In this document: positions 7,645 through 16,044 of the stretch, piece by piece
Numbering within the stretch: position 1 is the stretch's first letter
Layout: each line of letters begins with the position of its first letter
NCBI GenBank assembly: GCA_964511645.1
Contig: CAZEGV010000041.1
Location: 1-24,596 of the forward strand
DNA length: 24,596 bases
From: CAZEGV01 sp964511645
GTDB taxonomy: Bacteria > Bacteroidota > Bacteroidia > Cytophagales > JAAEPT01
Direction of reading: 5' to 3'
The notes under the pieces: model-generated
Told to the model about the DNA's origin: nothing
Database searches by the model: none
What the model saw: the letters and a program-made list of their open reading frames with translations, nothing else
Program-made: the position numbers and the translations under genes

Positions 7645-9023
7645 AATGAAAGAAAATTACATCCAGACACTCCGTTCATCATATTTTCTACTTCTTTTTT
7701 AAATTGGTTACCTCTATCTTCGTAATTATTGAATCTGTCAAAACTAGCACAAGCTGGAGAAAGTAAAACTACATCGCCTTCCATGCCTAACTCTTGTGCC
7801 AAAGACACTACCTGACTCATGTCTTCTACTTCCAAAATCATCGGGACTTCTTCACTAAAGTGTTCTATAATTTCATCATCCTGTTTTCCGATACAAATAA
7901 TCGCTTTTACTTTTTCGTAAACAAGTTCTTCAATTTGTTTATAATCATTGCCCTTGTCGACTCCTCCTGCTACCCAAATAATTGGTCTATCAAAGCTGTC
8001 CAAAGCATATTTTACTGCATCTACATTAGTTGCTTTAGAGTCATTTACATACTTAATGCCATAAACACTCCCAACTTCTTCTAGCCTGTGCGAAACATTT
8101 CTAAAAGATTTTAAAGATTTTTTAATTACACTTTCTGGCACACCTGCTGCCAAAGCAGACATTACTGCTGCCATGATATTAATCTGATTATGCTTACCAG
8201 CAAGTGGTAAGTCCGCTATGTTTATGTTAAATAATTTAGTGATATGGTTACGGATATTAAACATTAAACGATTGTCCGAAACATAAGCCCCGTTCAACAT
8301 CCTATCTTTAAGCGAAACAGCTAGGTTAAACCCTTTGGTGTTTCTTTTCTCTAGCTCTTTTCTAACTACTTCATCATCTACAAAAGAAATTAAGTAATTA
8401 TCAAAAGTTTGATTTTGAGTAATTCTAAACTTAGAATCTGTATATTTTTGAAAATCATAATCGTAGCGATCCAAATGATCTGGAGTAATATTCAACAATA
8501 CAGCTATATGAGCTCTGAATTCATACATACCATCAAGCTGAAAACTACTGAGCTCAACAATGATATAATCAAAATCTCCATCAATTACTTGACGAGCCAA
8601 ACTAGCTCCAATATTACCCGCAAGCCCTACATTAAACCCTGCAGCTTCAATCAAATGATGAGTCAATAAAGTTGTAGTCGTCTTACCATTACTTCCTGTA
8701 ATGCACACAAATTTTGCATCTGTATAGCGTGCTGCAAACTCTATTTCTGAGATAATTGAAATTCTTTTTGCTCTTGCTTGCTGAATAATTGGAGATGATT
8801 CAGGAATCCCTGGACTTTTCACGATCTCATCTGCTGCCAATATAATCGACTCTGTATGCTTTTCTTCTTCAAAAGGAATTGCGTTAACAATTAGCTCTTT
8901 TCTAAATTTCGTATCTATCTTTCCAAAATCTGACACAAACACATCCATTCTTTTCGCTTTCGCTAAAAGGGCTGCCCCTACTCCACTTTCTCCTGCTCCT
9001 AATATGACTATTTTCTTGCCCAT
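7641..9023 (-). CDS. murD: UDP-MurNAc-L-alanine--D-glutamate ligase MurD
   Basis: MurD adds D-glutamate to UDP-MurNAc-L-Ala in the cytoplasm using ATP. The 460-residue product carries the Rossmann-like N-terminal loop GAGESGVGAA (9-18), the ATP loop GSNGKTTT (110-117), a conserved NITPDHLDRY central motif, and the C-terminal VNDSKATN and SPACASFDRF motifs specific to MurD. The C-terminus extends slightly beyond the usual end with a stretch finishing in GCNFLSL, which overlaps the ftsW start. ATG start, 3 bp after the mraY stop. No missing catalytic residues noticed. Confidence 0.97.
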   Translation of the reverse strand: MGKKIVILGAGESGVGAALLAKAKRMDVFVSDFGKIDTKFRKELIVNAIPFEEEKHTESIILAADEIVKSPGIPESSPIIQQARAKRISIISEIEFAARYTDAKFVCITGSNGKTTTTLLTHHLIEAAGFNVGLAGNIGASLARQVIDGDFDYIIVELSSFQLDGMYEFRAHIAVLLNITPDHLDRYDYDFQKYTDSKFRITQNQTFDNYLISFVDDEVVRKELEKRNTKGFNLAVSLKDRMLNGAYVSDNRLMFNIRNHITKLFNINIADLPLAGKHNQINIMAAVMSALAAGVPESVIKKSLKSFRNVSHRLEEVGSVYGIKYVNDSKATNVDAVKYALDSFDRPIIWVAGGVDKGNDYKQIEELVYEKVKAIICIGKQDDEIIEHFSEEVPMILEVEDMSQVVSLAQELGMEGDVVLLSPACASFDRFNNYEDRGNQFKKEVENMMNGVSGCNFLSL

Positions 9024-9026
9024 ATG

Positions 9027-10247
9027 TTATCTTAGTTTTAAAGTCGCTAATGATACAATCGCTAACATTATTCCTACAATCCAGAACCTTGTTACTATTT
9101 TTGATTCGTGCATTCCTAGTTTTTGATAATGATGGTGTAAGGGTGCCATTTTGAAAATTCTAATCCCTTCTCCATATTTTTTTTTAGAATATTTAAAATA
9201 TGAAACTTGTAAAAGCACAGAGGCTACTTCCACTAAAAATATTCCACAAATCACAGGAATCAATAATTCTTTTCTTAGCGAAAGAGCCATAACGGCAATA
9301 ATACCACCGATACACAAGCTTCCTGTGTCACCCATAAAAATTTTAGCAGGGTATGAATTGAACCATAAAAAACCTACGCAAGCTCCTACAAATGCAGCCC
9401 CGAACACTACAATTTCTTCTGAGTTGGGGATGTACATAATGTTTAAATAATCAGCAAAAATAGAGTTACCACTTACATAAGCAAACACCATCAGTGTAAA
9501 CCCTATTATTGCAGAAGTCCCCGCAGAGAGTCCGTCTATCCCATCTGTTATATTTGCCCCGTTAGAAACTGCTGTTACAACAAGGATTGATATCAAAACA
9601 TAAAGTACTACTGTGAAATCTTTCAAGCCCACAAAGTCTGCTACCGCTTCATAAGAAAACTCATTGTCCTTAATAAAAGGAACTGTCGTCCCCATAGACT
9701 TCACATCTTCATACCTAGTAATGCCATCTATACCAACAACTTGCTCAATATTGTCCGAATCAACATCATAATTCCTTACTACTACATGTTGATTATAAAA
9801 CAATGTTAAACCCACAATTAAACCCAACCCTACTTGTCCAACAATTTTAAATTTCCCTTGTAAACCTTCTTTATCCTTTTTGAAGACTTTTATATAATCA
9901 TCCAAAAAACCAACAGCACCCATCCAAATAGTAGAAACAATCAACAGAATGACATAAACACTATTGATTCTGGTAAATAAAATAACTGGGACTAAAATAC
10001 AAACGATAATGATAATCCCACCCATAGTTGGTGTACCTGCTTTCTCTAGCTGACCTTCTAAACCTAAGTCTCTCACAGACTCACCAACCTGCTTGCGTTG
10101 TAGGTATTTGATGAACTTATTACCAAAAATCATTGCTATAAGCAAAGAAAATACAATTGTTAAACCTGATCGAAAAGAAATATATTGAAAAAGACCCGCA
10201 CCCGGCACATCCATTTCATCCAACCACTTAAATAAATAATACAACAT
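9027..10247 (-). CDS. mraY: Phospho-MurNAc-pentapeptide transferase MraY
   Basis: MraY transfers phospho-MurNAc-pentapeptide from UDP to undecaprenyl phosphate, giving lipid I at the inner membrane. The 406-residue multi-pass protein has the DD pair of the metal/catalytic site at 116-117 (FLDDYIKV), NITDGIDGL at 232-240, FMGDTGS at 304-310, and the HHH motif at 371-373. It is about 45 residues longer than the ~360-residue E. coli enzyme. The extra length lies at about 152-200, in a polar loop between transmembrane segments, as I recall for other Bacteroidota MraY proteins. ATG start; 2 bp after the murE stop and 3 bp before murD. Confidence 0.97.
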   Translation of the reverse strand: MLYYLFKWLDEMDVPGAGLFQYISFRSGLTIVFSLLIAMIFGNKFIKYLQRKQVGESVRDLGLEGQLEKAGTPTMGGIIIIVCILVPVILFTRINSVYVILLIVSTIWMGAVGFLDDYIKVFKKDKEGLQGKFKIVGQVGLGLIVGLTLFYNQHVVVRNYDVDSDNIEQVVGIDGITRYEDVKSMGTTVPFIKDNEFSYEAVADFVGLKDFTVVLYVLISILVVTAVSNGANITDGIDGLSAGTSAIIGFTLMVFAYVSGNSIFADYLNIMYIPNSEEIVVFGAAFVGACVGFLWFNSYPAKIFMGDTGSLCIGGIIAVMALSLRKELLIPVICGIFLVEVASVLLQVSYFKYSKKKYGEGIRIFKMAPLHHHYQKLGMHESKIVTRFWIVGIMLAIVSLATLKLR

Positions 10248-10249
10248 AA

Positions 10250-11710
10250 TTATTCGAACATTTTAAATACTCCTTTTAATTCTTTTTTATCGTCAAAAGG
10301 ATGTTTTACACCCTTAATCTCTTGATATGTTTCATGACCTTTACCTGCTAATAAAATTACATCACCTTTATTCGCCATCATCACAGCAGTTTTTATTGCT
10401 TCTCTTCTATCCAAGATTGATAAAGTTTTTTTCTTCTGAGAAATTGCTACTCCATCACTCATCTCTTTAATGATTACACTTGGGTCTTCATCACGAGGAT
10501 TATCTGATGTAAAAATTACTTTATCACTATACTTAGCAGCAATAGATCCCATCTTAGGTCTTTTTGTTTTGTCCCTATTACCACCACAACCTACAATAGT
10601 TATCATATTTCCTCCACCTGAGTTTAACTCTGATATTGTTTTTAATACATTTTCTAAAGCGTCTGGTGTATGAGCATAATCTATAATCCCAATCATGCCA
10701 TTAGGTCCTTGGTATTGCTCAAATCGACCATTGGCAGGTGGTAACATAGACAAGACAGACAATACTTCTCCATTATCTTCTCCTAATAAAGTAGCTGTTC
10801 CGTAAGCTAACAATAAATTGTAAGCATTAAACTCTCCTATCAACCTGAACCAAACAGACAAACCGTTTATATCCAATTCTAATCCTTCAAGCGTATTAGA
10901 ATAAATCCTACCTTTAAAATCTGCCATCATCTTAAGTGCATAAGTATGTTTAGCAGATTTTGTATTTTGTTGCATCACCCTCCCACGCTTGTCGTCTATA
11001 TTGACAAGAGAAAAGGTGTCTTTTCCTAAGCTGTCAAAGAATGCTTTTTTTACAGCAATATACTCATCAAAAGTATTGTGATAATCCAAATGATCGTGTG
11101 AGATATTAGTAAACAGACCTCCACTAAAAGAGATTCCTTCGATGCGATGCTGATGTATAGCATGAGAACTTACTTCCATAAAACAATGCGTACAAGACCC
11201 ATCTTTCATTTTACGCATCAAAGTCTGAATAGAAACTGCATCAGGTGTAGTATGTGTAGATGGAATCACTTCATCATTAATAACATTTTCTACCGTCGAA
11301 ATAAGTCCTACATTATAACCTAACTCTCTAAATAACTTATATAATAAAGTAGCGACGGTAGTTTTCCCATTTGTACCGGTCACTCCTATTACGTTCATAC
11401 TCTTACTAGGATGGTTATAAAAATTAGCAGCCATTTGTCCTAATACCACACTGGTATCAGCTACTTGAACATAAGTAATGTCATTAATAATTGCCGATGG
11501 CAATTCGGACACTACCACAAGCTTACAATTCTGTTCTATTACTTTAGCCAAAAAATCATGCCCATCAACTGCAAATCCTTTTATCGCTACAAATACCGAT
11601 TGAGCGACCACTTTTCTTGAGTCAAAACAAATATCTTGTATTAATAAATCTTGTTTACCAATTATTTGAAGTACATCAACTCCTTTCAGTATGTCTTGTA
11701 ATGACTTCAT
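10250..11710 (-). CDS. murE: UDP-MurNAc-tripeptide synthetase MurE (meso-DAP-adding type)
   Basis: MurE adds the third stem-peptide residue to UDP-MurNAc-L-Ala-D-Glu. In 486 residues it shows the substrate region FDSRKV (29-34), the ATP loop GTNGKTT (112-118), HDHLDYH in the central domain, DNPRDEDP starting at 403, and GKGHE at 450-454. DNPR is the motif that selects meso-diaminopimelate over lysine, so the cell wall is predicted to be the meso-DAP type. ATG start, overlapping the end of ftsI by 4 bp. MurF, which would add D-Ala-D-Ala next, is not in the window. Confidence 0.97.
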   Translation of the reverse strand: MKSLQDILKGVDVLQIIGKQDLLIQDICFDSRKVVAQSVFVAIKGFAVDGHDFLAKVIEQNCKLVVVSELPSAIINDITYVQVADTSVVLGQMAANFYNHPSKSMNVIGVTGTNGKTTVATLLYKLFRELGYNVGLISTVENVINDEVIPSTHTTPDAVSIQTLMRKMKDGSCTHCFMEVSSHAIHQHRIEGISFSGGLFTNISHDHLDYHNTFDEYIAVKKAFFDSLGKDTFSLVNIDDKRGRVMQQNTKSAKHTYALKMMADFKGRIYSNTLEGLELDINGLSVWFRLIGEFNAYNLLLAYGTATLLGEDNGEVLSVLSMLPPANGRFEQYQGPNGMIGIIDYAHTPDALENVLKTISELNSGGGNMITIVGCGGNRDKTKRPKMGSIAAKYSDKVIFTSDNPRDEDPSVIIKEMSDGVAISQKKKTLSILDRREAIKTAVMMANKGDVILLAGKGHETYQEIKGVKHPFDDKKELKGVFKMFE

Positions 11711-13836
11711 TCGGATAATTTTAGTTCTATTCTACTTCCTACAATTAATTTAGTTTGAGGCAATAAAGACTGTCCTACAATCCGTCCTCTTCCTTTCACA
11801 ATCACTCTTAACCCTAAGTTTTCTAACAGTGGTAAAGCGTCACGTAAAACCATCCCTTTTACATCTGGAATCAATCCTGAACTTACTTTTAAATCTTTCC
11901 ATTTAATTGCCTTAAGCTCATCGTCTCTCTTTGCTCTTACCCACTCCAGTTGCTCAGTATCCCACATATTAAGGTTTAAATAATGGCAAACTAAATCTAA
12001 ATCTGGCTGATAGCCTGCTTGTACGACTGGAAAAATACCTTTCTCTGAATCAAACTTACTAGTCAAAACTTCGTGTAACCCCAAATCAGAATTATAAATA
12101 TTATCAGCTATCTTACGGAATACTGGTGCAGCTACCGAATTCCCGTAATAACCTCCTTGACGAGGATCATCTATCGTTACAATACAAGAGTATTTAGGAT
12201 TGTCCGCAGGAAAATAACCAACAAACGAGACGTAGTACCTACTCACATACTTACCATTCATTATCTTTTTGGCAGTACCTGTTTTTCCTGCTATTTTGTA
12301 ACGGTCTGTACGGATATTACTTGCCGTTCCGTATTCTACTACTGCATTAAGCATTGTTTTCACTTTTTTAATTGTCGCATCCGAGCATATTTTTTTTCTG
12401 AACACTTTAGCTTTGTAAGTAACCACACTCTCGTTAGCATCTCTTACTTCGTCTACCAAAATAGGCTGAACAAACTTACCATCATTAGCCACTGTATTAT
12501 AAAATGCCAAGACCTGTAATGGTGACATTTCTAATTCATAACCATGAGCCATCCACGGGATAGAAACTCCGCTCCAAGACTCACTATCAGGACTTTTTAT
12601 ATTTGATTTAACTGAACCTTTTAACTGAAACTCTAAATTTTGACGTAAACCAAATTGACTAAAATAATCAGAAAACTCTTCTTGTTCTTTTTTAGAGGTA
12701 TAAAAATGATTCATCGCTAACTTGGCTACACCAATATTAGATGACTGAGCAAATACATCTTGTATAGAAATCTTATCTAAAGGATGAGAATCATACATGA
12801 ACCTATCAAAAAATTTCTTTTTACCATGCTCACAATCTATGCTATCTGTTAATTTTAAATTTGGATTTTTTTCAAAAACAGCCATCATTGATGCTAATTT
12901 AAAAGTAGAACCTGGTTCTGCTTTTTTTGCCACAGCATAATTATAATCTTCTATATAAGTAGATGTCTCTCCTTTTCTACCCAAATTAGCCAAAGCCTTT
13001 ATCTTACCCGTTTTTACCTCCATCAAAATCACTGAACCATTTTGAGCATCGTGTTTCACAAGAGCATCCATTAATGTATTTTCTGCTACATCTTGCAAAT
13101 TTACATCAATAGTGGTCACTACATCATATCCATTTCGAGGATTTTTTTCGTTTTCATCATGTAACGGTTTCCATCTACCTCTACCTATTTTTACAAATAA
13201 AGCTGAACCATCTACTCCTGCCAACAAAGAGTCAAAACTAAACTCTACCCCAGAAATCCCTTTTTCTAACTCACTATTATATTTCCCCACAGTACGCAAA
13301 GCCAAAGGTGAGAAAGGTTTAAAACGCTTTTCTTCTTTCTCAAAAATAATTCCACCTCTCATTTGTCCCTTTCTAAAGATAGGCCACGTTTCCATTATTT
13401 TTTTATCATGGTAATTGACCCAAGACCTATTTATTCTTAAAAATTTCTTCTTACTCTTAATTGCTGATAAGATATGTTTTTTATAACCTCCAATAGGTCT
13501 ATCTTTAAAATACCCACACAATAATAAGTCTAAAGAGTCAATTTTTTCTTTCAAATTCTCTCGTCTACCTCTTGTCATTTGCGACACCATAGGGTCAAAA
13601 GCCAAACGATAAGAGGGCAATGAAGTTGCCAACAAGCCCCCGTTGTCCGAATAAATATTTCCTCTAGTAGATTTAATTGGTCTAAGACTCACATTTGTCT
13701 GTTCGGCCTCCTGCTTCCACTTCTTACCCTTTCCGTATTGCAAAAACAAAACCTTAGCTATAATAACAAAACCAAGCAATAGTGTTCCTAAAAACACTAT
13801 TCTCACATTAGTCAATATATAACCTTTAATCTTCAC
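11707..13836 (-). CDS. ftsI: Septal transpeptidase FtsI/PBP3 with C-terminal PASTA domain
   Basis: This class B penicillin-binding protein cross-links septal peptidoglycan made by FtsW. It has 709 residues: a short cytoplasmic N-terminus, one transmembrane anchor (about 11-33), a dimerisation domain starting with RGNIYSDNG (58-66), and a transpeptidase domain. Catalytic motifs are S310-T-F-K313, S365-S-N367 and KTGT at 518-521. A single PASTA domain (about 650-709, IPDVKGM to the C-terminus) follows, as in many Bacteroidota homologues but not in E. coli FtsI. The start is GTG, within the last codons of ftsL (11-bp overlap). PASTA domains in related proteins bind peptidoglycan or regulate activity; its role here is inferred. 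Confidence 0.95.
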   Translation of the reverse strand: MKIKGYILTNVRIVFLGTLLLGFVIIAKVLFLQYGKGKKWKQEAEQTNVSLRPIKSTRGNIYSDNGGLLATSLPSYRLAFDPMVSQMTRGRRENLKEKIDSLDLLLCGYFKDRPIGGYKKHILSAIKSKKKFLRINRSWVNYHDKKIMETWPIFRKGQMRGGIIFEKEEKRFKPFSPLALRTVGKYNSELEKGISGVEFSFDSLLAGVDGSALFVKIGRGRWKPLHDENEKNPRNGYDVVTTIDVNLQDVAENTLMDALVKHDAQNGSVILMEVKTGKIKALANLGRKGETSTYIEDYNYAVAKKAEPGSTFKLASMMAVFEKNPNLKLTDSIDCEHGKKKFFDRFMYDSHPLDKISIQDVFAQSSNIGVAKLAMNHFYTSKKEQEEFSDYFSQFGLRQNLEFQLKGSVKSNIKSPDSESWSGVSIPWMAHGYELEMSPLQVLAFYNTVANDGKFVQPILVDEVRDANESVVTYKAKVFRKKICSDATIKKVKTMLNAVVEYGTASNIRTDRYKIAGKTGTAKKIMNGKYVSRYYVSFVGYFPADNPKYSCIVTIDDPRQGGYYGNSVAAPVFRKIADNIYNSDLGLHEVLTSKFDSEKGIFPVVQAGYQPDLDLVCHYLNLNMWDTEQLEWVRAKRDDELKAIKWKDLKVSSGLIPDVKGMVLRDALPLLENLGLRVIVKGRGRIVGQSLLPQTKLIVGSRIELKLSE

Positions 13837-14224
13837 GCACTATAATTTTATACGGTGGCTTATCACTAGGCTCTAAGCCCATTTCTTTTACTTTTTTAGC
13901 TACTTCTGTCTGTTTGCTTTCAAACATATAGCTCTTTTTAAGTGCTGTATATTCTGTTTTAATGTCTTTCACTTCTAACTTTACACGCTCATAATCTCGT
14001 ACCAACCTATCACTTTTGTGCGTCAGCCAGATATAACCTAACGCCAACAACATCACAAACGCTACGTACTTAAAATACTGTACTGGCACACCGTCAGAAA
14101 AGATCCTATCAAGTTTTAAGAAATTCTCGACCCTAGTAAAAACGCTAGGCTTCTTCTTAGTACCCGACTTATCTGTCGCACTTTTAGTTTCTTTTTTTGG
14201 CGGTATGATTATATTTTCTCCCAC
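13826..14224 (-). CDS. ftsL: FtsL-like divisome protein
   Basis: A 132-residue bitopic protein with a lysine-rich cytoplasmic N-terminus (1-48), one transmembrane helix (about 50-68), and a periplasmic heptad-rich region (about 70-112) likely to form a coiled coil, then a short tail. This is the layout of FtsL, which pairs with DivIC/FtsB and FtsQ and activates FtsW-FtsI. Primary sequence similarity to E. coli FtsL is not evident by eye, so the assignment rests on size, topology and its constant place between rsmH and ftsI. The start is GTG, 16 bp inside the rsmH end, the longest overlap in the cluster. Confidence 0.85.
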   Translation of the reverse strand: MGENIIIPPKKETKSATDKSGTKKKPSVFTRVENFLKLDRIFSDGVPVQYFKYVAFVMLLALGYIWLTHKSDRLVRDYERVKLEVKDIKTEYTALKKSYMFESKQTEVAKKVKEMGLEPSDKPPYKIIVRED

Positions 14225-15141
14225 TCTTGGTTATTTCGTTTTGCTACCCTAAGCCTCGCACTTCTCGCCCTAGAGTTTGTATTGATTTCGTCTTGAGATG
14301 GTTGTATCGCTTTTCTCGTTACTACATCAAATGGTTTTTTTTCATTTCCATAAATATCCCTTTCAACCTGAGTACTTGTCAAAGAACCTTTAGACATAAA
14401 ACGCTTCACCATCCTGTCTTCTAATGAGTGATAAGAAACTAAAACAAGTCTCCCACCTTCGTTTAGCAATAAAGGAGTTTGCAATAAAAACTCTCTCAAA
14501 GCTCCCATTTCATCATTTACTTCTATCCGTAAAGCCTGAAAAACTTGAGCTAGGTATTTGTTCTCTTTTCCTCTCGGCATCAACTTTCTAATTCCCTCTA
14601 TAAATGAATTAATAGAATCAAGCTCACCATTTCCTCTCAATTGAATGACCTTATCTGCTAAAGTCTTTGCATTCCGTACTTCCCCGTATTCTCCAAAAAT
14701 TCGATGTAAATCTCTTGCAGTGTACTTTTCCAATACATCATAAGCACTTCTGTCAGCATCTCCATCCATCCTCATGTCCAATTCTCCTCCCAAGCGAAAA
14801 GAAAAACCTCTATCCGCCTCATCAAATTGATGAGAAGAAACACCAAAATCTCCTACAATCCCGTCTACATTAGTAATTCCATAAAGTCTCAAAAATTTTT
14901 TAATGAAACGAAAATTACCTTTTATAAATTGAAATTTATCAGACTCTATCAAAATAGCATTTTCTTCCGCATCGCTATCTTGATCAAAGCTATACAATTT
15001 TCCGTTTCCCACTCTTTTTAATAGCTCTTTAGAATATCCGCCACCACCAAAAGTCACATCTACATAGATACCGTCACTTACTTCTAGTGCATCAATCGAC
15101 TCTTTTAGTAAGACTGGTATGTGATATGCTTGTTCCATCAT
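14209..15141 (-). CDS. rsmH: 16S rRNA m4C1402 methyltransferase RsmH (MraW)
   Basis: RsmH uses S-adenosylmethionine to methylate N4 of C1402 in the 16S rRNA decoding centre. The 310-residue product has the N-terminal HIPVLLKE motif, the SAM loop VDVTFGGGGYSKELL at about 27-41, GDFGVSSHQFDEADRGFSFR with the family's DRGFSFR signature, and the C-terminal VSYHSLEDRMVK and NSRARSARLRV stretches. Two adjacent ATG codons are possible starts: the first (15139-15141) overlaps the mraZ TGA, the second follows immediately. The product differs by one Met only. Its place directly after mraZ is universal in dcw clusters. Confidence 0.97.
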   Translation of the reverse strand: MMEQAYHIPVLLKESIDALEVSDGIYVDVTFGGGGYSKELLKRVGNGKLYSFDQDSDAEENAILIESDKFQFIKGNFRFIKKFLRLYGITNVDGIVGDFGVSSHQFDEADRGFSFRLGGELDMRMDGDADRSAYDVLEKYTARDLHRIFGEYGEVRNAKTLADKVIQLRGNGELDSINSFIEGIRKLMPRGKENKYLAQVFQALRIEVNDEMGALREFLLQTPLLLNEGGRLVLVSYHSLEDRMVKRFMSKGSLTSTQVERDIYGNEKKPFDVVTRKAIQPSQDEINTNSRARSARLRVAKRNNQEWEKI

Positions 15142-15587
15142 TCTGTATCTCCTAAGTATTTTTCTGCTAAATCAGCAAATTCATTTTCGTCCGCAATCAG
15201 GTACTCTTCATACTTCTCTGGGTTCCAAATCTCAAAACGATTACCAACTCCTACTACTATCACTTTCTTCTCTATACTTGCAAAACCAGTCATTGATTTA
15301 GGTATCAACACCCTACCATTTGCATCCATGTCCACCTCTTGTGCTCCTCTCAAAAAATTACGCTGAAATGTACGGTACTCTTTGCTAAACTCATTGAGCC
15401 CGCTCACCTTATTAAAAACCTTCTTCCACTCTATCATAGGATAAACCACTAAGCAAGGTTCAAACCCACGCTTAACTACGAGCTCAGTAGTACTAATATC
15501 AGGCAACTTTACCTTTACCTTTGCAGGTAAGACTATCCGCCCCTTAGCATCTATTTTACACTCATATTCTCCTGAAAAGAAAGACAT
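15138..15587 (-). CDS. mraZ: Transcriptional regulator MraZ (double AbrB/SpoVT fold)
   Basis: MraZ is a DNA-binding protein that forms rings and represses or modulates its own dcw operon. The 149 residues contain two copies of the MraZ half-domain, each with a D-x-x-G-R loop: D13-A-K-G-R17 and D88-A-N-G-R92. It is the first gene of the cluster (ATG start), overlapping rsmH by 4 bp. Its likely operator, four 10-bp repeats, lies 44-83 bp upstream of the start, so autoregulation of the whole division operon is a strong inference. Length is normal for the family. Confidence 0.96.
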   Translation of the reverse strand: MSFFSGEYECKIDAKGRIVLPAKVKVKLPDISTTELVVKRGFEPCLVVYPMIEWKKVFNKVSGLNEFSKEYRTFQRNFLRGAQEVDMDANGRVLIPKSMTGFASIEKKVIVVGVGNRFEIWNPEKYEEYLIADENEFADLAEKYLGDTE

Positions 15588-15615
15588 ACAGATTTTTATT
15601 CTTAATGATTATATA

Positions 15616-15646
15616 CAAATCAAGTTATTTTTTACTCCACTTTCAA
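15616..15646 (-). promoter_or_regulatory. Candidate mraZ/dcw promoter
   Basis: On the minus strand TTGATTTG (15616-15623) is one mismatch from the Bacteroidota -7 consensus TAnnTTTG. A TTG lies 20 nt upstream (15644-15646) at a suitable -33 position. Transcription would start around 15610, giving a leader of about 20 nt. The -33 position lies inside the MraZ-box array, consistent with repression by occlusion. Motif match is imperfect and an alternative upstream promoter is possible. Confidence 0.35.
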
Positions 15647-15670
15647 CCACTTTACTCCATTTTACACCAC
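15631..15670 (-). promoter_or_regulatory. MraZ-type operator: four tandem 10-bp boxes
   Basis: Four direct 10-bp units run without gaps from 15631 to 15670. On the minus strand each reads close to GTGGAGTAAA, so AAAGTGG/AAATGG cores recur at an exact 10-bp period; the units differ from the consensus at zero to two positions. MraZ-binding sites in E. coli (TGGG-type boxes) and in Mycoplasma (AAAGTG-type boxes) have the same tandem spacing of about one helical turn. The array sits directly upstream of mraZ, so it is very likely the MraZ operator. A lone similar box (TGAAGTGGAG on the minus strand) is at 15821-15830. Confidence 0.8.
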
Positions 15671-15684
15671 TAAACAGGCTCAAG

Positions 15685-15693
15685 TTATCCACA
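15685..15693 (+). promoter_or_regulatory. DnaA box (perfect 9-mer)
   Basis: TTATCCACA is the exact consensus DnaA-binding 9-mer. It lies 15 bp beyond the MraZ-box array on the mraZ upstream side. A chance match is possible in a 700-bp AT-rich spacer, but a second box is nearby. Confidence 0.5.
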
Positions 15694-15761
15694 AACGATG
15701 TTAATAATCAAATGAAAAAATGAAAAAAACCCATTAAAAATAGATCTAAACAAAGTTTTTA

Positions 15762-15770
15762 TGTGAATAA
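15762..15770 (-). promoter_or_regulatory. DnaA box (TTATTCACA)
   Basis: TTATTCACA on the minus strand fits the relaxed DnaA consensus TTWTNCACA. It is about 70 bp from the perfect box and in the opposite orientation. Confidence 0.4.
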
Positions 15771-15852
15771 CAGAAGTTGTTAACAAGTGAAGTGAAATAC
15801 TGAGAAAAAGGAGAGAATTGCTCCACTTCAATCAATTCAATACAAAAAAAGA

Positions 15853-15948
15853 TTTGGGCATGCATCTCCTTTGCTAAAAAATCGTACTGTCGGAGTTTAT
15901 CCCTACTTTCTTCGGAACAATCGTTATTCGTCCTGTTACTCTCATGCC
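15853..15948 (-). repeat. Probable degenerate reverse copy of the bulged-hairpin repeat
   Basis: Read on the plus strand, this stretch has the parts of the repeat in reverse-complement order: TTTGGGCATGC at the left, GTCGG in the middle, a CTTTC/GGAAC region in place of the stem, then ATTCGTCCTGTTACTCTCATGCC, which resembles the complement of the GGCATAGGGATAGCAGTGGAAAT end of the copy at 17661. The stem has largely decayed. The call rests on by-eye alignment of short blocks and is tentative. Confidence 0.35.
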
Positions 15949-15963
15949 TCGCTTACGTGATTT

Positions 15964-15994
15964 AACCCAATCACTTGTTAATCGTGATTGGGTT
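15964..15994. other. Perfect 11-bp hairpin in the mraZ-amt spacer
   Basis: AACCCAATCAC (15964-15974) pairs perfectly with GTGATTGGGTT (15984-15994) around a 9-nt loop. No long U tract follows on either strand, so a simple terminator is not clearly supported. It may be a terminator remnant or a protein site. Confidence 0.5.
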
Positions 15995-16044
15995 TCCGAG
16001 ATTAAAAGACACAATTAGCACAAAATATTGCTCATTATTCATAG

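Noticed and set aside
9027..10247. The MraY insertion (about residues 152-200) as a novel domain.
   Set aside because: It is a polar inter-helix loop that I recall from other Bacteroidota MraY proteins, and the catalytic motifs are intact.
513..15587. The dcw cluster as an unusual arrangement because murF, ddl and murB are absent.
   Set aside because: To my knowledge this gene order is ordinary for Bacteroidota; the missing genes are usually encoded elsewhere.
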